Positions 8,364 through 17,395 of a DNA stretch of 64,000 bases are shown here, piece after piece. Under the pieces are notes generated by a model, which ran no database searches, was not told where the DNA came from, and saw nothing but the letters and a program-made list of their open reading frames with translations. The stretch is from Halobiforma nitratireducens JCM 10879 (GTDB lineage: Archaea; Halobacteriota; Halobacteria; Halobacteriales; Natrialbaceae): positions 33,151 through 97,150 of the forward strand of contig NZ_AOMA01000063.1 of the NCBI RefSeq assembly GCF_000337895.1, written 5' to 3'. Position 1 is the first letter of the stretch. Each line of letters starts with the position of its first letter. Made by a program: the position numbers and the translations under genes.

Positions 8364-11306
8364 TCACTCGGGAAGCAACATCACGACCGACGTCGTGTTG
8401 TGGTATCCGCTCAACTGCCCTCGCTCCATGCAAAGTTCGCCGTAGGTTTCGAACCCAGTAAACGGGACCTCGAGTTCGTCGGCCATCGCATCGACCGCCT
8501 CGCCGAACTCGTCTTCGAGGATGATCGACCGACAGGCACAGTCGTAGACGAAGCCACCGGCGATCTCACTCGAGCCGGCGTTCTCGACGGCGTCACGTGC
8601 GGTGTCGCGTGCCGACTCGATCTGATCGGACTTCGGACTGTGCATTACGCGCAGTTCGGTTCCCTCCGGGACGCCGACCGGGAAGTCGAGATACCCCTCG
8701 GTCGTCAGGGACAGTCCCGGCCAGCGGATCTTGTACCCGTCGTCGCTTGCACCCCGTCCTTCTTCGATACCGAACTCGAACTCGGTCAACAGGCCGAACA
8801 GCTCGAGGCTCCCGTCCTCGAGTGCGTCGAAGTCGACGGTTCGACCACGCTCCTCGAGGTAGGGCTCGACGACCTCTCGCCAGGCTTCGAAGGCGGGCTT
8901 GCCGTCGAGTTCGAGGATCCGTCCGCCCTCCGATTTCGTCACCGTCATCGGCTCGGAGATCGGCGAGTGGCCGTGATCGACGCTGATCGTGATCGGTTCC
9001 TTCGACGCCAGCAGGCCAACGACGACTGCGTCGGATTCGACCGTCTCGTTGTGGAACACGTGGGTCGCTTCCATCGACAGATCGTCGGCCGCGGACCCGC
9101 CGACGAAGCTCGTCTCGTGACCGAGGTTGCGCTGGGTCGCCACCGCGACCTGGTCGCCGACGCCCGCCAGTCCATCGTGGAGCACGATCGCCGACAGGTG
9201 TGGATACCCGGCAACCGAGCCGGGTAGCGATTCGACGGCCTCGTTGACCGCGGCCGCGACGCCGTCCGAGAGGTCCGTCCCGAGCCCGCTGAAGAACTGG
9301 ACCGTATCACTCGCAGCGAGTGCGACCGCAACGCTTCCCTCGGTACTGGTCTCTTCCGTGAACTCGCCCGACGACGAGGCACCGATCAACTCGGCCTCGT
9401 CGCCGACGACCGACCGGATTCCGTCGAGCACCGCTTCGTAATCGTACTCCGCCGCACAGAACACCTGTCCGAAGTCGACGCGGCCGTCCGTCTCGAGACC
9501 GTCGGCCGCCTGGGTCGCTGCCGCTTTCCCGACCTCGAACCCGTCGTCGCCGACGGCGACGCCGCTCCCAAACTGTGTCGGCAACCCGTCGGTTGCGGGT
9601 TCCTCGCTTGCCTCCGACTCGAGATCACTGAACTCGAACGTCGTGTCGTCGGCGTCCTCTTCCGTCCGATCCGCAGGACCCGTCACAGACGCAGCGACCT
9701 CATCCGTGCTGCCTTCCGTGATCGTGTTCGGCTCTGATCCCCCGCTGGTCGCGTCCTCGCGTCCGCTCGTTTCCGTGCTCGCTGTTACACGCGAGTCGTT
9801 CGCGGCGGCCACCGCAGGTGCGCGTTCCTGTCCCGGTACCTCCTGGCGTGCTTTGTACATATCGAGCGTATCGCGGAGCCACGCCGCGTTCTCCGCAAGC
9901 TCGGCCGCGCTGTCGGAGACGCTCGTGAGTGCGGTCGTCTGCTCCTCGGCCGAGGCCGCCACGTTCTCCGCGAGCGCGGACGTTCGGTCGCTGATCGTCG
10001 CAGTCTCGTCGACCAACGCGACCGCCTGCTGGGTCGATTCGGCCTGCTGGTCGGCCGCCATCGAAATCTCCTGGACGCCGTCGTTGGTCTCCTCGGCGTA
10101 CTCGGCGATCTCTTCGAGCGCCGACAGTGCGTTCTCGACGGAGTCGGTGTGAGCCGCGATCTTCTCCTCGGTCTCGGTGACCGTCTCGGTTGCCGTCTCG
10201 GTTCGTTCCTGAATCCGCTCGAGTCGCGTTTCGATCTCCTCGGCGGCCGACTGGACCTCGTTGGCGAGCTCTTTGACCTCCGAGGCGACGACGGCGAACC
10301 CCTCGCCGTCGTCCCCGTCCTCGGTCGTCCCTCGCGAGGCCTCGATGTTCGCGTTCAGTGCGAGCATGTTCGTCTGCCGGGCGATGTCGGAGATCATCTC
10401 GACCAGTTCGTCGATCGCCTCCACGTCCTCGTGGAGCGTTTCGATCGCTTCGACTGCCTCCGTCGATCCGGATTCGATCTCCTCGATGCCGTCGACCGCG
10501 GTTCGTGCCGCTTCCCGCCCTTCCCGTCCGGTTTCGGCGGTCTCAGCGGCAATCGTCGCGACTTTTTCCGAACGACTCGCGATCTCCTCGATGTTCGCGG
10601 AGAGGTGGTCCATCTCGGCGTTGACTGACTCGAGACGCTCGGACTGGACCGACGCGCCGTCGGCGATCTCCTGGATATCCTCGCTGATCTCCGTGCTCGC
10701 CGTCGTCACCTCGTCGGTGCCGGCCATGAGTTCGTCGCTCGAGGTGACCACGAGCCGCACGAAGTCCTTGAGATGACGGATCGTCCCCTCGAGTTCGTCC
10801 ATCATCGCGTTGAACTCCTCGGCGACGGACAGCGGCGCGTTCTCGTCGGGCTCGATTCGGTGTGCGAGCCGTCCGGCCGCACACAGCCCCATCGCTTCCT
10901 CGAGTTCGGCTGCCTGGGCTTCGATCCGCTCGTTGCGGGTTTCGAGGGACTCGAGTTCGTCCTCGAGTGTCCCGGCCCGGTCACGGAGGCGACGGTTCTC
11001 GCGCAGCGTCGCCTCGACGGCATCACCGATGTCCTCTACGTCGGTCATCGACTCGAAGTCGAAATCGACCGCGTCGGCGTCGCCCATCGTCGTCTCGGTT
11101 TGCACTCGTTCGATCGTCCCGTCGATTCGTCCGCCGGCCCAGTGGCCCACGACGATCCCGGCGACAACGATCAACGCCCCACCACCGAGCAGTCCCGGTA
11201 GCCCGGCGACTACCCCAGCACCGACGACGGCAGCCGCGACGACGGCCGAGAGGACGCCGAACCGGAGCGCGGATGCGGTCGCCGATGATCCGAATACTAC
11301 ACTCAT
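8364..11306 (-). CDS. Methyl-accepting transducer fused to C-terminal FIST sensor domain
   Basis: The protein has 980 residues. Two hydrophobic segments near the N-terminus (about 15-60) have almost no extracytoplasmic loop. A HAMP-like and coiled-coil region follows, then a typical MCP signalling domain with the hairpin tip region ISDIARQTNMLALNANIEASR, ending near residue 500. An acidic Thr/Ser/Glu-rich linker of about 80 residues leads to FIST N and FIST C domains (about 590-980; EAELIGASSSGEF, SFVGGSAADD, HNTTSVVMLLPE). It should relay a cytoplasmic small-molecule signal to CheA or a related pathway. No che genes are nearby. The ATG at 11306 is chosen over a TTG at 11333. The ligand is unknown; FIST domains are thought to bind small molecules such as amino acids. 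Confidence 0.88.
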   Translation of the reverse strand: MSVVFGSSATASALRFGVLSAVVAAAVVGAGVVAGLPGLLGGGALIVVAGIVVGHWAGGRIDGTIERVQTETTMGDADAVDFDFESMTDVEDIGDAVEATLRENRRLRDRAGTLEDELESLETRNERIEAQAAELEEAMGLCAAGRLAHRIEPDENAPLSVAEEFNAMMDELEGTIRHLKDFVRLVVTSSDELMAGTDEVTTASTEISEDIQEIADGASVQSERLESVNAEMDHLSANIEEIASRSEKVATIAAETAETGREGREAARTAVDGIEEIESGSTEAVEAIETLHEDVEAIDELVEMISDIARQTNMLALNANIEASRGTTEDGDDGEGFAVVASEVKELANEVQSAAEEIETRLERIQERTETATETVTETEEKIAAHTDSVENALSALEEIAEYAEETNDGVQEISMAADQQAESTQQAVALVDETATISDRTSALAENVAASAEEQTTALTSVSDSAAELAENAAWLRDTLDMYKARQEVPGQERAPAVAAANDSRVTASTETSGREDATSGGSEPNTITEGSTDEVAASVTGPADRTEEDADDTTFEFSDLESEASEEPATDGLPTQFGSGVAVGDDGFEVGKAAATQAADGLETDGRVDFGQVFCAAEYDYEAVLDGIRSVVGDEAELIGASSSGEFTEETSTEGSVAVALAASDTVQFFSGLGTDLSDGVAAAVNEAVESLPGSVAGYPHLSAIVLHDGLAGVGDQVAVATQRNLGHETSFVGGSAADDLSMEATHVFHNETVESDAVVVGLLASKEPITISVDHGHSPISEPMTVTKSEGGRILELDGKPAFEAWREVVEPYLEERGRTVDFDALEDGSLELFGLLTEFEFGIEEGRGASDDGYKIRWPGLSLTTEGYLDFPVGVPEGTELRVMHSPKSDQIESARDTARDAVENAGSSEIAGGFVYDCACRSIILEDEFGEAVDAMADELEVPFTGFETYGELCMERGQLSGYHNTTSVVMLLPE

Positions 11307-11744
11307 ACTCCGACTATGATACCGATCGTACAAGAATGGCGGTGGTACCCCTCCTGACGCTTACGTCTCCACACCGTACTCCCGGCTGTAACGGGAGAAC
11401 TGTTGGAGACGCGTTTCGCCTCGAGTCGTTTGCCGGGGGCCACCGAATCGACCCGGTTCGTGAGGGCAAAGCAACCGAACGCGAAACCGGGGAAACGACA
11501 GTACGCTGGGACTGATCGCAGACTGCCCGCACAGCTGTCGGGTGGTCAGATGCTACTGGAGCGATAGTACCAACTGCAACGATTTGCACACTGATCGCCG
11601 ATCCGTTTGGCGATCAGGTCCGCACTGACTTGCAGTGGCTACTAGAGAGAGCGACTGTGGCCGTCGCTGTCCGATCGTTCGTCGAGCGCGATCGTCGAAA
11701 AGCGAGAGACAGCGATCGACCGCGCAGGTAAAGAGCGACCGTCG
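11307..11744. other. Intergenic region between transducer and rps7 genes
   Basis: These 438 bases hold no convincing gene on either strand. The only structure I see is the imperfect palindrome at 11565-11645, listed separately. Confidence 0.6.
11565..11645. repeat. Intergenic palindrome, copy 1
   Basis: Two arms of about 35 bases, both ending in TGATCGCC and both beginning TAGTA, face each other across a short loop. Roughly three quarters of the arm positions can pair. Arm motifs such as CTGCAA and TGATCGCC resemble those in the palindromes at 28364, 43160 and 52208. It lies upstream of the transducer gene and downstream of rps7. Confidence 0.6.
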
Positions 11745-12353
11745 TTAGCGGGCAGCCGCCGCGACGCGCTCTTTCTCTTCTTTCTGACTGACTGCGTAGG
11801 TGCCGACGTCGTTGTTGGCCGCGCCGACGAGCTGGTTGGCGATGGCCTCTTCGACGGACGTCGTGGTCTTGAACGAGTCGTTGTGGACGCCCTCGGCGAG
11901 GAACTTCAGGGCCTGATCGACGCGACGCTGGGGAGCGACGTCGACGGCCTTCGGGACCGAGATCCCTCCGTATTTCAGGCGGACCGTCTCCTCCCGCGGG
12001 GCCGCGTTCTCGACTGCGGTCACGAGCACTTGCACCGGGTTCTCCTCGGTGCGCTCGTGGATGAGATCGAACGCGTCACGGACGTAGTTGAGGGTTTTCT
12101 GCTTTTTGCCCGTGTTGTCCTCGGTCTGCATCAGGCGGTTGATAAACCGCTCGACGATGGAGATCTGGGACTTCTTGAACTGCTTGCTTGCGTGACGGCC
12201 AGCCGTGTGAGCGACCGGCGTCACCGTGATGTAGCGTTCGGTCGACGGATCGGCGTACTCGATTTCGCCGATCTCCCACTCGCCGAACAGCTTCGCCGAA
12301 ACGTCAGCGCCGCCCGCGGGGGCGTCCGGATCGGGTTGGTCTTCTGCAGACAT
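11745..12353 (-). CDS. rps7: 30S ribosomal protein S7 (uS7)
   Basis: This is the primary assembly protein of the small-subunit head, and it contacts the E-site tRNA. The 202 residues include the family signatures FINRLMQTEDNTGKKQ, NPVQVLVTAVENAAPREE and the C-terminal EEAIANQLVGAANND. It has an acidic 20-residue N-terminal extension (MSAEDQPDPDAPAGG) typical of haloarchaea. It starts two bases after the rps12 stop, so the two are co-transcribed and probably coupled. In the usual archaeal order EF-2 would follow; here a 438-base gap and a transducer gene follow instead. Confidence 0.98.
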   Translation of the reverse strand: MSAEDQPDPDAPAGGADVSAKLFGEWEIGEIEYADPSTERYITVTPVAHTAGRHASKQFKKSQISIVERFINRLMQTEDNTGKKQKTLNYVRDAFDLIHERTEENPVQVLVTAVENAAPREETVRLKYGGISVPKAVDVAPQRRVDQALKFLAEGVHNDSFKTTTSVEEAIANQLVGAANNDVGTYAVSQKEEKERVAAAAR

Positions 12354-12355
12354 GG

Positions 12356-12784
12356 TTATCGAACCGGCTTCTCAGCGTTTCCGCGAACGAGTTCCTTCAG
12401 CGCGACGCCGTTTACCTTGTCGACCTTGTAGTTGACGCCGGAGAGGTCACCCATCGCACGACCCTTCGCCCCACCGATACCGGCGATGGTGACTTCGTCG
12501 TGTTCGTCGATGAACGAGATGGCACCGTCACCGGGACAGAACGCGGTGACCTGCTTTCCGTTCTTGATCAGCTGAACTCGGACACACTTTCGGATCGCCG
12601 AGTTGGGCTGTTTGGCTTCGATGCCGACCTTTTCGAGTACGATACCTCGACCCTGCGGAGCGCCCTCGAGGGGATCGGACTTCTCGCGAAGCCCACGGGC
12701 GCGGCGCGCGTAGTCAGAGTCGGACCACCGCTGCTCCTGGCGGTCCTTCTTGAGCTTGCGCGCGGCGTACTTGCCGTTTGCCAT
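12356..12784 (-). CDS. rps12: 30S ribosomal protein S12 (uS12)
   Basis: This is the decoding-centre protein of the small subunit, 142 residues. It carries the conserved segments [29 protein letters not shown] and a C-terminal [19 protein letters not shown]. The start at 12784 ([15 protein letters not shown]) matches archaeal S12 proteins, and the in-frame upstream extension is not conserved. A TATA-like sequence lies 24-32 bases ahead, so rps12-rps7 has its own promoter and does not depend on read-through from nusA, which is more than 2.8 kb upstream. Confidence 0.98.
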   Translation of the reverse strand: MANGKYAARKLKKDRQEQRWSDSDYARRARGLREKSDPLEGAPQGRGIVLEKVGIEAKQPNSAIRKCVRVQLIKNGKQVTAFCPGDGAISFIDEHDEVTIAGIGGAKGRAMGDLSGVNYKVDKVNGVALKELVRGNAEKPVR

Positions 12785-13174
12785 GCGCGTCGATATCCGA
12801 CGGAGGCACTTAAGCAACCCGTTTCGAATCGGCGTTACGGCCCGAGAGCGCCCGATTGGGGTCGACGAGGCAATCTGAGACCGTTTCGGCACCGAACGAT
12901 CGTTCTCGGGGCGTCCACACGAGCCGATGTCGGTGCGGGACGATCATGCTCCTCGGACGAACCCGGGTGCGATCATCTCTAGAAGTGTCCGACCGAAATA
13001 ATCGCCCGAGACCTATATTTCTACCATGCCTACATAATAGAGACAATTTTGAAGAAGAAATAATATTTCTCGCCCATATCTACGGGCAACAAACCGATAT
13101 TACCCTCGTAGATTGCCGCTTTCGACATCAATCACTAGAAGTTATCAGTCAGCTCTACTAAGAGCCAACTCGAG
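12785..13174. other. Divergent promoter region between rps12 and a V4R-like gene
   Basis: This 390-base stretch has no gene. Its right half (about 13000-13140) is strongly AT-rich, including TATATTTCTACC and AATAATATTTC, in contrast to the GC-rich surroundings. This suggests promoter and regulatory DNA for the plus-strand gene at 13175, or a recombination scar where genes were inserted between nusA and rps12. Confidence 0.5.
12808..12816 (-). promoter_or_regulatory. TATA-like box for rps12-rps7
   Basis: On the minus strand the sequence reads GCTTAAGTG, centred 28 bases before the rps12 ATG. The spacing fits a leaderless transcript. Confidence 0.45.
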
Positions 13175-13831
13175 ATGACGACGTTCGCTACGATACTCGT
13201 TAATACGTCCTGGTTCAAGCGGCTGGTCGGCCGCTCCGACGGTGATGTCCAGTCCGACGAGGACCAGTTACCGACGGTCGAGGACCGAATCGGATACGAC
13301 GGCTCCCTCGACGACGCGGCAGTGATCGGACGCAGCCCGCTCTCGTACGTCGCCGCGGGTGAGTCGGTTTCCCCCTTCGTCGGTAAACAGATCGAGAACA
13401 AACTCGCTGAGTACGGCCTCGAGGAGATCGAGCCCGAGGAGTGGTACTCGCTCAAAATCCCGCTGGCGATGCTCTACGACATGCGCGACGAATACGGTGA
13501 CGTCAGGATGCGAAACATGGGCCAAAACGTACCGGAACACGTCGAGTTCCCACCCGAACTGTCGGCAGTCGACGCAGCGTTACACGGGATCGCCGAGGCG
13601 TACCAACAGAACCACGACGGTAGCGAGATCGGCTTCTACGAGTTCGAGCAGGAGGGGCCGAACGAGGGTGTGATGACCTGCGAAAACCCCTACCCCTGCG
13701 AGTTCGACAAGGGACTCATCAGAGGCGTCGCGAAAAAGTTCGCCGACAATCCGATCACGGTCGAGGAAGTCGGCGATCAGTGTCGTGCCGAGGGCGGCCA
13801 GCGATGTGAGTATCGTATCGATTGGATCTGA
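13175..13831 (+). CDS. Uncharacterised protein with V4R/4-vinyl-reductase-like C-terminus
   Basis: The protein has 218 residues, is acidic, and has no signal peptide or membrane segment. The C-terminal part (about 150-218) has the pattern CENPYPCEFDKGLIRGV, then VGDQCRAEGGQRCEYRIDW. This resembles the cysteine-containing end of V4R and heme-NO-binding-related small-ligand domains, which use such cysteines for metal or small molecules. The middle has a run of Met and acidic residues (MLYDMRDEYGDVRMRNMG). It stands alone on the plus strand between nusA and rps12, convergent with an aldehyde dehydrogenase gene. It could be a redox or hydrocarbon sensor. Family assignment is tentative. Confidence 0.6.
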   Translation: MTTFATILVNTSWFKRLVGRSDGDVQSDEDQLPTVEDRIGYDGSLDDAAVIGRSPLSYVAAGESVSPFVGKQIENKLAEYGLEEIEPEEWYSLKIPLAMLYDMRDEYGDVRMRNMGQNVPEHVEFPPELSAVDAALHGIAEAYQQNHDGSEIGFYEFEQEGPNEGVMTCENPYPCEFDKGLIRGVAKKFADNPITVEEVGDQCRAEGGQRCEYRIDWI

Positions 13832-13894
13832 CTGCTCTCGCTTCGAACCGAGACAGCGGGACAATCGAATCCATCCTCGCTGTGGGCTCTGCCG

Positions 13895-15406
13895 TCAGTA
13901 CGGGTACTCGCGTGGTTCGCGCTGGATCGATATCCACTTCGTCGTCGTCAGCGTCTCCAGAATCCAGTCGTCGTTGTACCGACCCATTCCCGACGCGCCG
14001 ACGCCGCCGAACGGGACGTGTGGCTCCTCGTTCAGCGGCTGATCGTTGATGTGGACCATCCCCGTCTCCATCGCGTCGGCAACGTCGCGCGCTCGCTGGA
14101 GATCCGTCGAGTGAACCGATCCGGAGAGCCCGTACTCGGTGTCGTTGGCGATCCGAACCGCCTCCTCGTCGGTCTCGAACGGGATAACCGGGGCAACCGG
14201 TCCGAAGTGTTCGTTACAGGCGACCGGCATGTCACTGTCGACGCCGGACAGCACCGTCGGTTCGACGAACAGCCCGTCGTGATTCCCGCCGGCTTCGACC
14301 GTCGCACCGCGTTCGGTCGACTCCTCGATGAAGCCGACGATCTTGTCGCGCTGGCTCTCGTTGATCACCGGCCCCACGAGAGTCCCCTCCTCGAGTGGGT
14401 TGCCGATCGGGAGCGACGCGGCACGATCCGCGAGCTTCGCCACGTACTCGTCGTACAGCGACTCGTGAACCAAGTGCCGGTTGATCGAGATACACTCCTG
14501 TCCCTGGTGTGTGAACGAGCCGAACGCGCCGGCGTCGACCGCACGCTCGAGGTCGGCGTCCTCGAGGACGATGTGAGCATTGTTGCCGCCCAGCTCGAGT
14601 GCGGGCTCCGCGTACGAGCCGACGGCGCGCTGTCCGACCCGGCGGCCGATCTCCGAGGAGCCGGTAAAGGACATCACCGACGGGACCGGGTGCCCGGAGA
14701 AGTGGTCGCCGATCTCGTCCCCGTAGCCCGGGACGACGTTCAGGACGCCGTCCGGGAGGCCGGCCTCCTCGAAGGCTTTTGCGAGTACGAGCCCACCGGT
14801 CATCGGCGTGTGCTCGTCGGGCTTGACGACGACGCTGTTGCCCAGCGCGATCGCGGGTGCGATCACTCGGTTAGTGAGATGGAGCGGGAAGTTCCAGGGG
14901 GTGATGACGCCGACGACGCCAGCCGGTTCGCGTACGACGAGGTTCTCTTTCCCCGGCGTAACCGACTCTTTGTGACGACCGTTCGCTCGCGTCGCCAGTC
15001 CGGCACTGACCTCGCTCATTCGTTGTGCGAGCTGAACCTCGAAATCAGCCTTCAGCTGGACGCCGCCACATTCGACCGCGAACAGCGTCGCGAGATCGTC
15101 GGCGTATTCGCCCAGTAGCTCGCCCGCCTTGGAGACGATCGCGGCCCGCTCCTGTGGCGGTCGCTGTGCCCACTCCTCCTGGGCCGCCGCTGCGGTAGCG
15201 AACGCGTCGTCGACGTCGTCTTCTGTTCCCGAGGGCACCGTCGTCACGGTCGATCGTGTCGCCGGATTCTCGACCGGGATCGCGTCCCGATCGCCACGCG
15301 GGACCCACTCCCCGTCGAGATACAGGGCGTCCCATCCGGTCTCGGGCGCGACCTCGAGTTCGTCGACGGGTTTAGGTTCTGTCGATGACATGCTGTCGTC
15401 CGTCAT
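13895..15406 (-). CDS. NAD(P)-dependent aldehyde dehydrogenase
   Basis: This 503-residue enzyme oxidises an aldehyde to the acid. It has the family motifs TPWNFPLHL near residue 170, FTGSSEIGRRVGQ near 235, the general-base Glu in ELGGNNA (about 270) and the catalytic Cys in GQECISINR (about 304). The GGVGASGMGRYNDDW segment lies near the C-terminus. The substrate cannot be read from sequence; the FTHQGQECIS signature resembles benzaldehyde and vanillin dehydrogenase relatives. A TATA-like box at 15430-15436 lies 27 bases before the ATG at 15406, indicating a leaderless transcript. It lies between nusA and rps12, where core operons normally have no metabolic gene. Confidence 0.93.
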   Translation of the reverse strand: MTDDSMSSTEPKPVDELEVAPETGWDALYLDGEWVPRGDRDAIPVENPATRSTVTTVPSGTEDDVDDAFATAAAAQEEWAQRPPQERAAIVSKAGELLGEYADDLATLFAVECGGVQLKADFEVQLAQRMSEVSAGLATRANGRHKESVTPGKENLVVREPAGVVGVITPWNFPLHLTNRVIAPAIALGNSVVVKPDEHTPMTGGLVLAKAFEEAGLPDGVLNVVPGYGDEIGDHFSGHPVPSVMSFTGSSEIGRRVGQRAVGSYAEPALELGGNNAHIVLEDADLERAVDAGAFGSFTHQGQECISINRHLVHESLYDEYVAKLADRAASLPIGNPLEEGTLVGPVINESQRDKIVGFIEESTERGATVEAGGNHDGLFVEPTVLSGVDSDMPVACNEHFGPVAPVIPFETDEEAVRIANDTEYGLSGSVHSTDLQRARDVADAMETGMVHINDQPLNEEPHVPFGGVGASGMGRYNDDWILETLTTTKWISIQREPREYPY

Positions 15407-15631
15407 ATTCGATTCCTATCACGGAATCCGTATATCCATTTTGTTGTGACTATTGGTTTCGAAACCAACATTCGTCCCGATGGCTCGAGCGGACATCGAG
15501 GATCGATCGACCCCGTCTCGGTCCGTGCCACTCGAGTGAGGCATTTCCCATGCGTGGGAACCCTCGCCGTTTACGCCGAGGAGGATGTCACAGAAGAACG
15601 AGACTCGTCCGGTACCGGGTGCCGGAAGGGG

Positions 15632-16192
15632 CTATATCAACTGCACGTCGTCGACGTCGAAGTGCCGCTCGGCGAGTCGCCGAGCGGCCTCGATCGTTCG
15701 CCCGTTCGAGCCGATAGCGACGCCGCGGTCCTCGTCGGCGACCTCGACGTAGGCGACGGTGTCTTCGTTTTCGCTGATGGTCACGTTGTAGACGGCGGCC
15801 GGCGCGAGCGCGTTCGCGACGAACGTCGCCGGATCGTCGGCGTCCTCGACGAGCCGAACGGGCATCCCGACCCGGTCCTCGAACCGTTTGACCGTCCGGC
15901 CGTCGGGACCGATCGCTTCGCCCATCCGTCCGTTCGCCACGACGATTAGCAGACGCTTCTCGGACGCGGCCGACGCCGCTCCGTTCCGGCGGTCGCGTTC
16001 GCCCGAGCCCGAATTCGAATTCGAGTTCGAGTTCGAGCGCGACTGTGACCGCGAGACGGCTACGTTCGAGCGTGCGTGACGATCGTCGTCACCGTCTCCG
16101 CCGGTGACGAGACAGTCCCGGCCGTCGACTCCCGTCACGTCCTCGAACGCCGCGAGGTACTGCCGGGCATCGTCGTCGAGGGTGACGCCCAT
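15632..16192 (-). CDS. nusA: NusA-like transcription factor with a Ser/Asn-rich insertion
   Basis: This is the archaeal NusA, two KH RNA-binding domains linked to transcription elongation and termination. The KH GxxG motifs are visible as EAIGPDGRTVKRFE and VAIGSNGRTIEAARR. Archaeal NusA proteins are usually near 140 residues; this one has 186. The extra 45 or so residues (about 31-78) form a low-complexity Arg/Ser/Asn/Gly segment (SRSQSRSNSNSNSNSGSG) between the first beta strands of KH1. That segment is encoded by a hexamer repeat of GAATTC/GAGTTC at 16011-16037. It begins three bases after the rpoA'' stop and closes the rpo operon. Confidence 0.93.
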   Translation of the reverse strand: MGVTLDDDARQYLAAFEDVTGVDGRDCLVTGGDGDDDRHARSNVAVSRSQSRSNSNSNSNSGSGERDRRNGAASAASEKRLLIVVANGRMGEAIGPDGRTVKRFEDRVGMPVRLVEDADDPATFVANALAPAAVYNVTISENEDTVAYVEVADEDRGVAIGSNGRTIEAARRLAERHFDVDDVQLI

Positions 16193-16195
16193 CGA

Positions 16196-17395
16196 TTAGT
16201 CTGCCTGACTCTCGCTGCTGGAATCGATCGATCCCATCCGGAGGTCGACGTCGCCGGTCCCGAGCTTGATCGGCTTGCCGACGATGACGTTCTCCGTGAC
16301 GCCCTGGAGCGTGTCGACCTCGCCGTGGATCGCGGCGTTGAGCAGGTGGTTGACGGTCACCTCGAACGCTGCGCGGGCGAGCACCGAGTCCTTCGAGCCG
16401 GAGATACCGTGGCGGCCGATCGACTCGATCTCGCCGTTGTTGGTCATGATGTCCGCCACCAGCATGAGGTGTCGGACGTTGACGTCGTCCAGCCCCTGCT
16501 CGGCCAGCGTGTTGTTCGTCTCCTCGATGATGGCCTCACGAGCGGCCTCGATGCCGAGGTTGCGGTGGATCTCGTGGATGTTGTTACACGTGGTCCGAGA
16601 GGCGTCGACGCCCTCGATCTCGAGGACGTCGCCGAACGCCGACCCCTCGGTGTAGAGGACGAACTCCTCGCTGCCGTCGTCCATCTCTTCGCGACGAATG
16701 ACGACCCGGGAGATGTCCTCGATCCCTTTGAACGTGATGTCACGCAGCTCTTCGACCAGTTGCAGCAGGTCCCGGTAGGACGGTTCCTCGGGGCCGAACT
16801 GGATCTCGGTCCCCTGCTGGACCGTGCTCACGCCGAGTTCGTCTTCGATGATCTCGGCGACCTCTTCGGGCGTGATCATCCGCTCCTCTAGGGTGTCGCG
16901 GTTCAACGATATCTGGACGCGCATGTCCGCGACGTTCGTCGAAACGTCACCCAGCGCGAGTATCTTGGTCGCCTCGATGTTCCAGACCACTTCGTGGGCT
17001 CGCTCGCGCTCGGTGGCGTACTCGTCCTCGAGGTGGACGGTCATCATCGGCGTGTCTGGGGTCTTCCGGGCGTCGACCAGTTCGATCAGCCGCGGCAGCC
17101 CCTGGGTCACGTCGATCTCTGCGACCCCCGCGTAGTGGAACGTGTTCATCGTCAGCTGCGTCCCCGGTTCCCCGATCGACTGCGCCGAGACGGTCCCGAC
17201 GGGGTCGAGCGGATCGACGCGGGTGTCGACGTAGCGGGTCTCGACGGCTTTCGCCAGTTCGTCGGCGTCCTCGACGGTCGCGTCCGGGCGGGTCTCGAGT
17301 TCCTCGTAGACCTCGTTTTTCAGCCGTCGCGGGAGATCGGTATCCTCGACGACCGCGATCGTGTCGTCGTCGACGTCGTACTCGACTTCAGTCAT
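16196..17395 (-). CDS. rpoA2: DNA-directed RNA polymerase subunit A'' (RpoA2)
   Basis: This is the C-terminal half of the largest polymerase subunit, 399 residues, with the jaw and part of the active-centre cleft. It contains [27 protein letters not shown], the trigger-loop region shared with bacterial beta-prime, and the closing helix region ([21 protein letters not shown]). Its ATG overlaps the end of rpoA1 by eight bases, so translation is coupled. It ends three bases before nusA. Confidence 0.98.
   Translation of the reverse strand: MTEVEYDVDDDTIAVVEDTDLPRRLKNEVYEELETRPDATVEDADELAKAVETRYVDTRVDPLDPVGTVSAQSIGEPGTQLTMNTFHYAGVAEIDVTQGLPRLIELVDARKTPDTPMMTVHLEDEYATERERAHEVVWNIEATKILALGDVSTNVADMRVQISLNRDTLEERMITPEEVAEIIEDELGVSTVQQGTEIQFGPEEPSYRDLLQLVEELRDITFKGIEDISRVVIRREEMDDGSEEFVLYTEGSAFGDVLEIEGVDASRTTCNNIHEIHRNLGIEAAREAIIEETNNTLAEQGLDDVNVRHLMLVADIMTNNGEIESIGRHGISGSKDSVLARAAFEVTVNHLLNAAIHGEVDTLQGVTENVIVGKPIKLGTGDVDLRMGSIDSSSESQAD

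Noticed and set aside
8195..8461. Small plus-strand gene covering the downstream att-like repeat
   Set aside because: Only the repeat part is protein-like; it has no start context, loses frame at the missing base and overlaps the end of the transducer gene.
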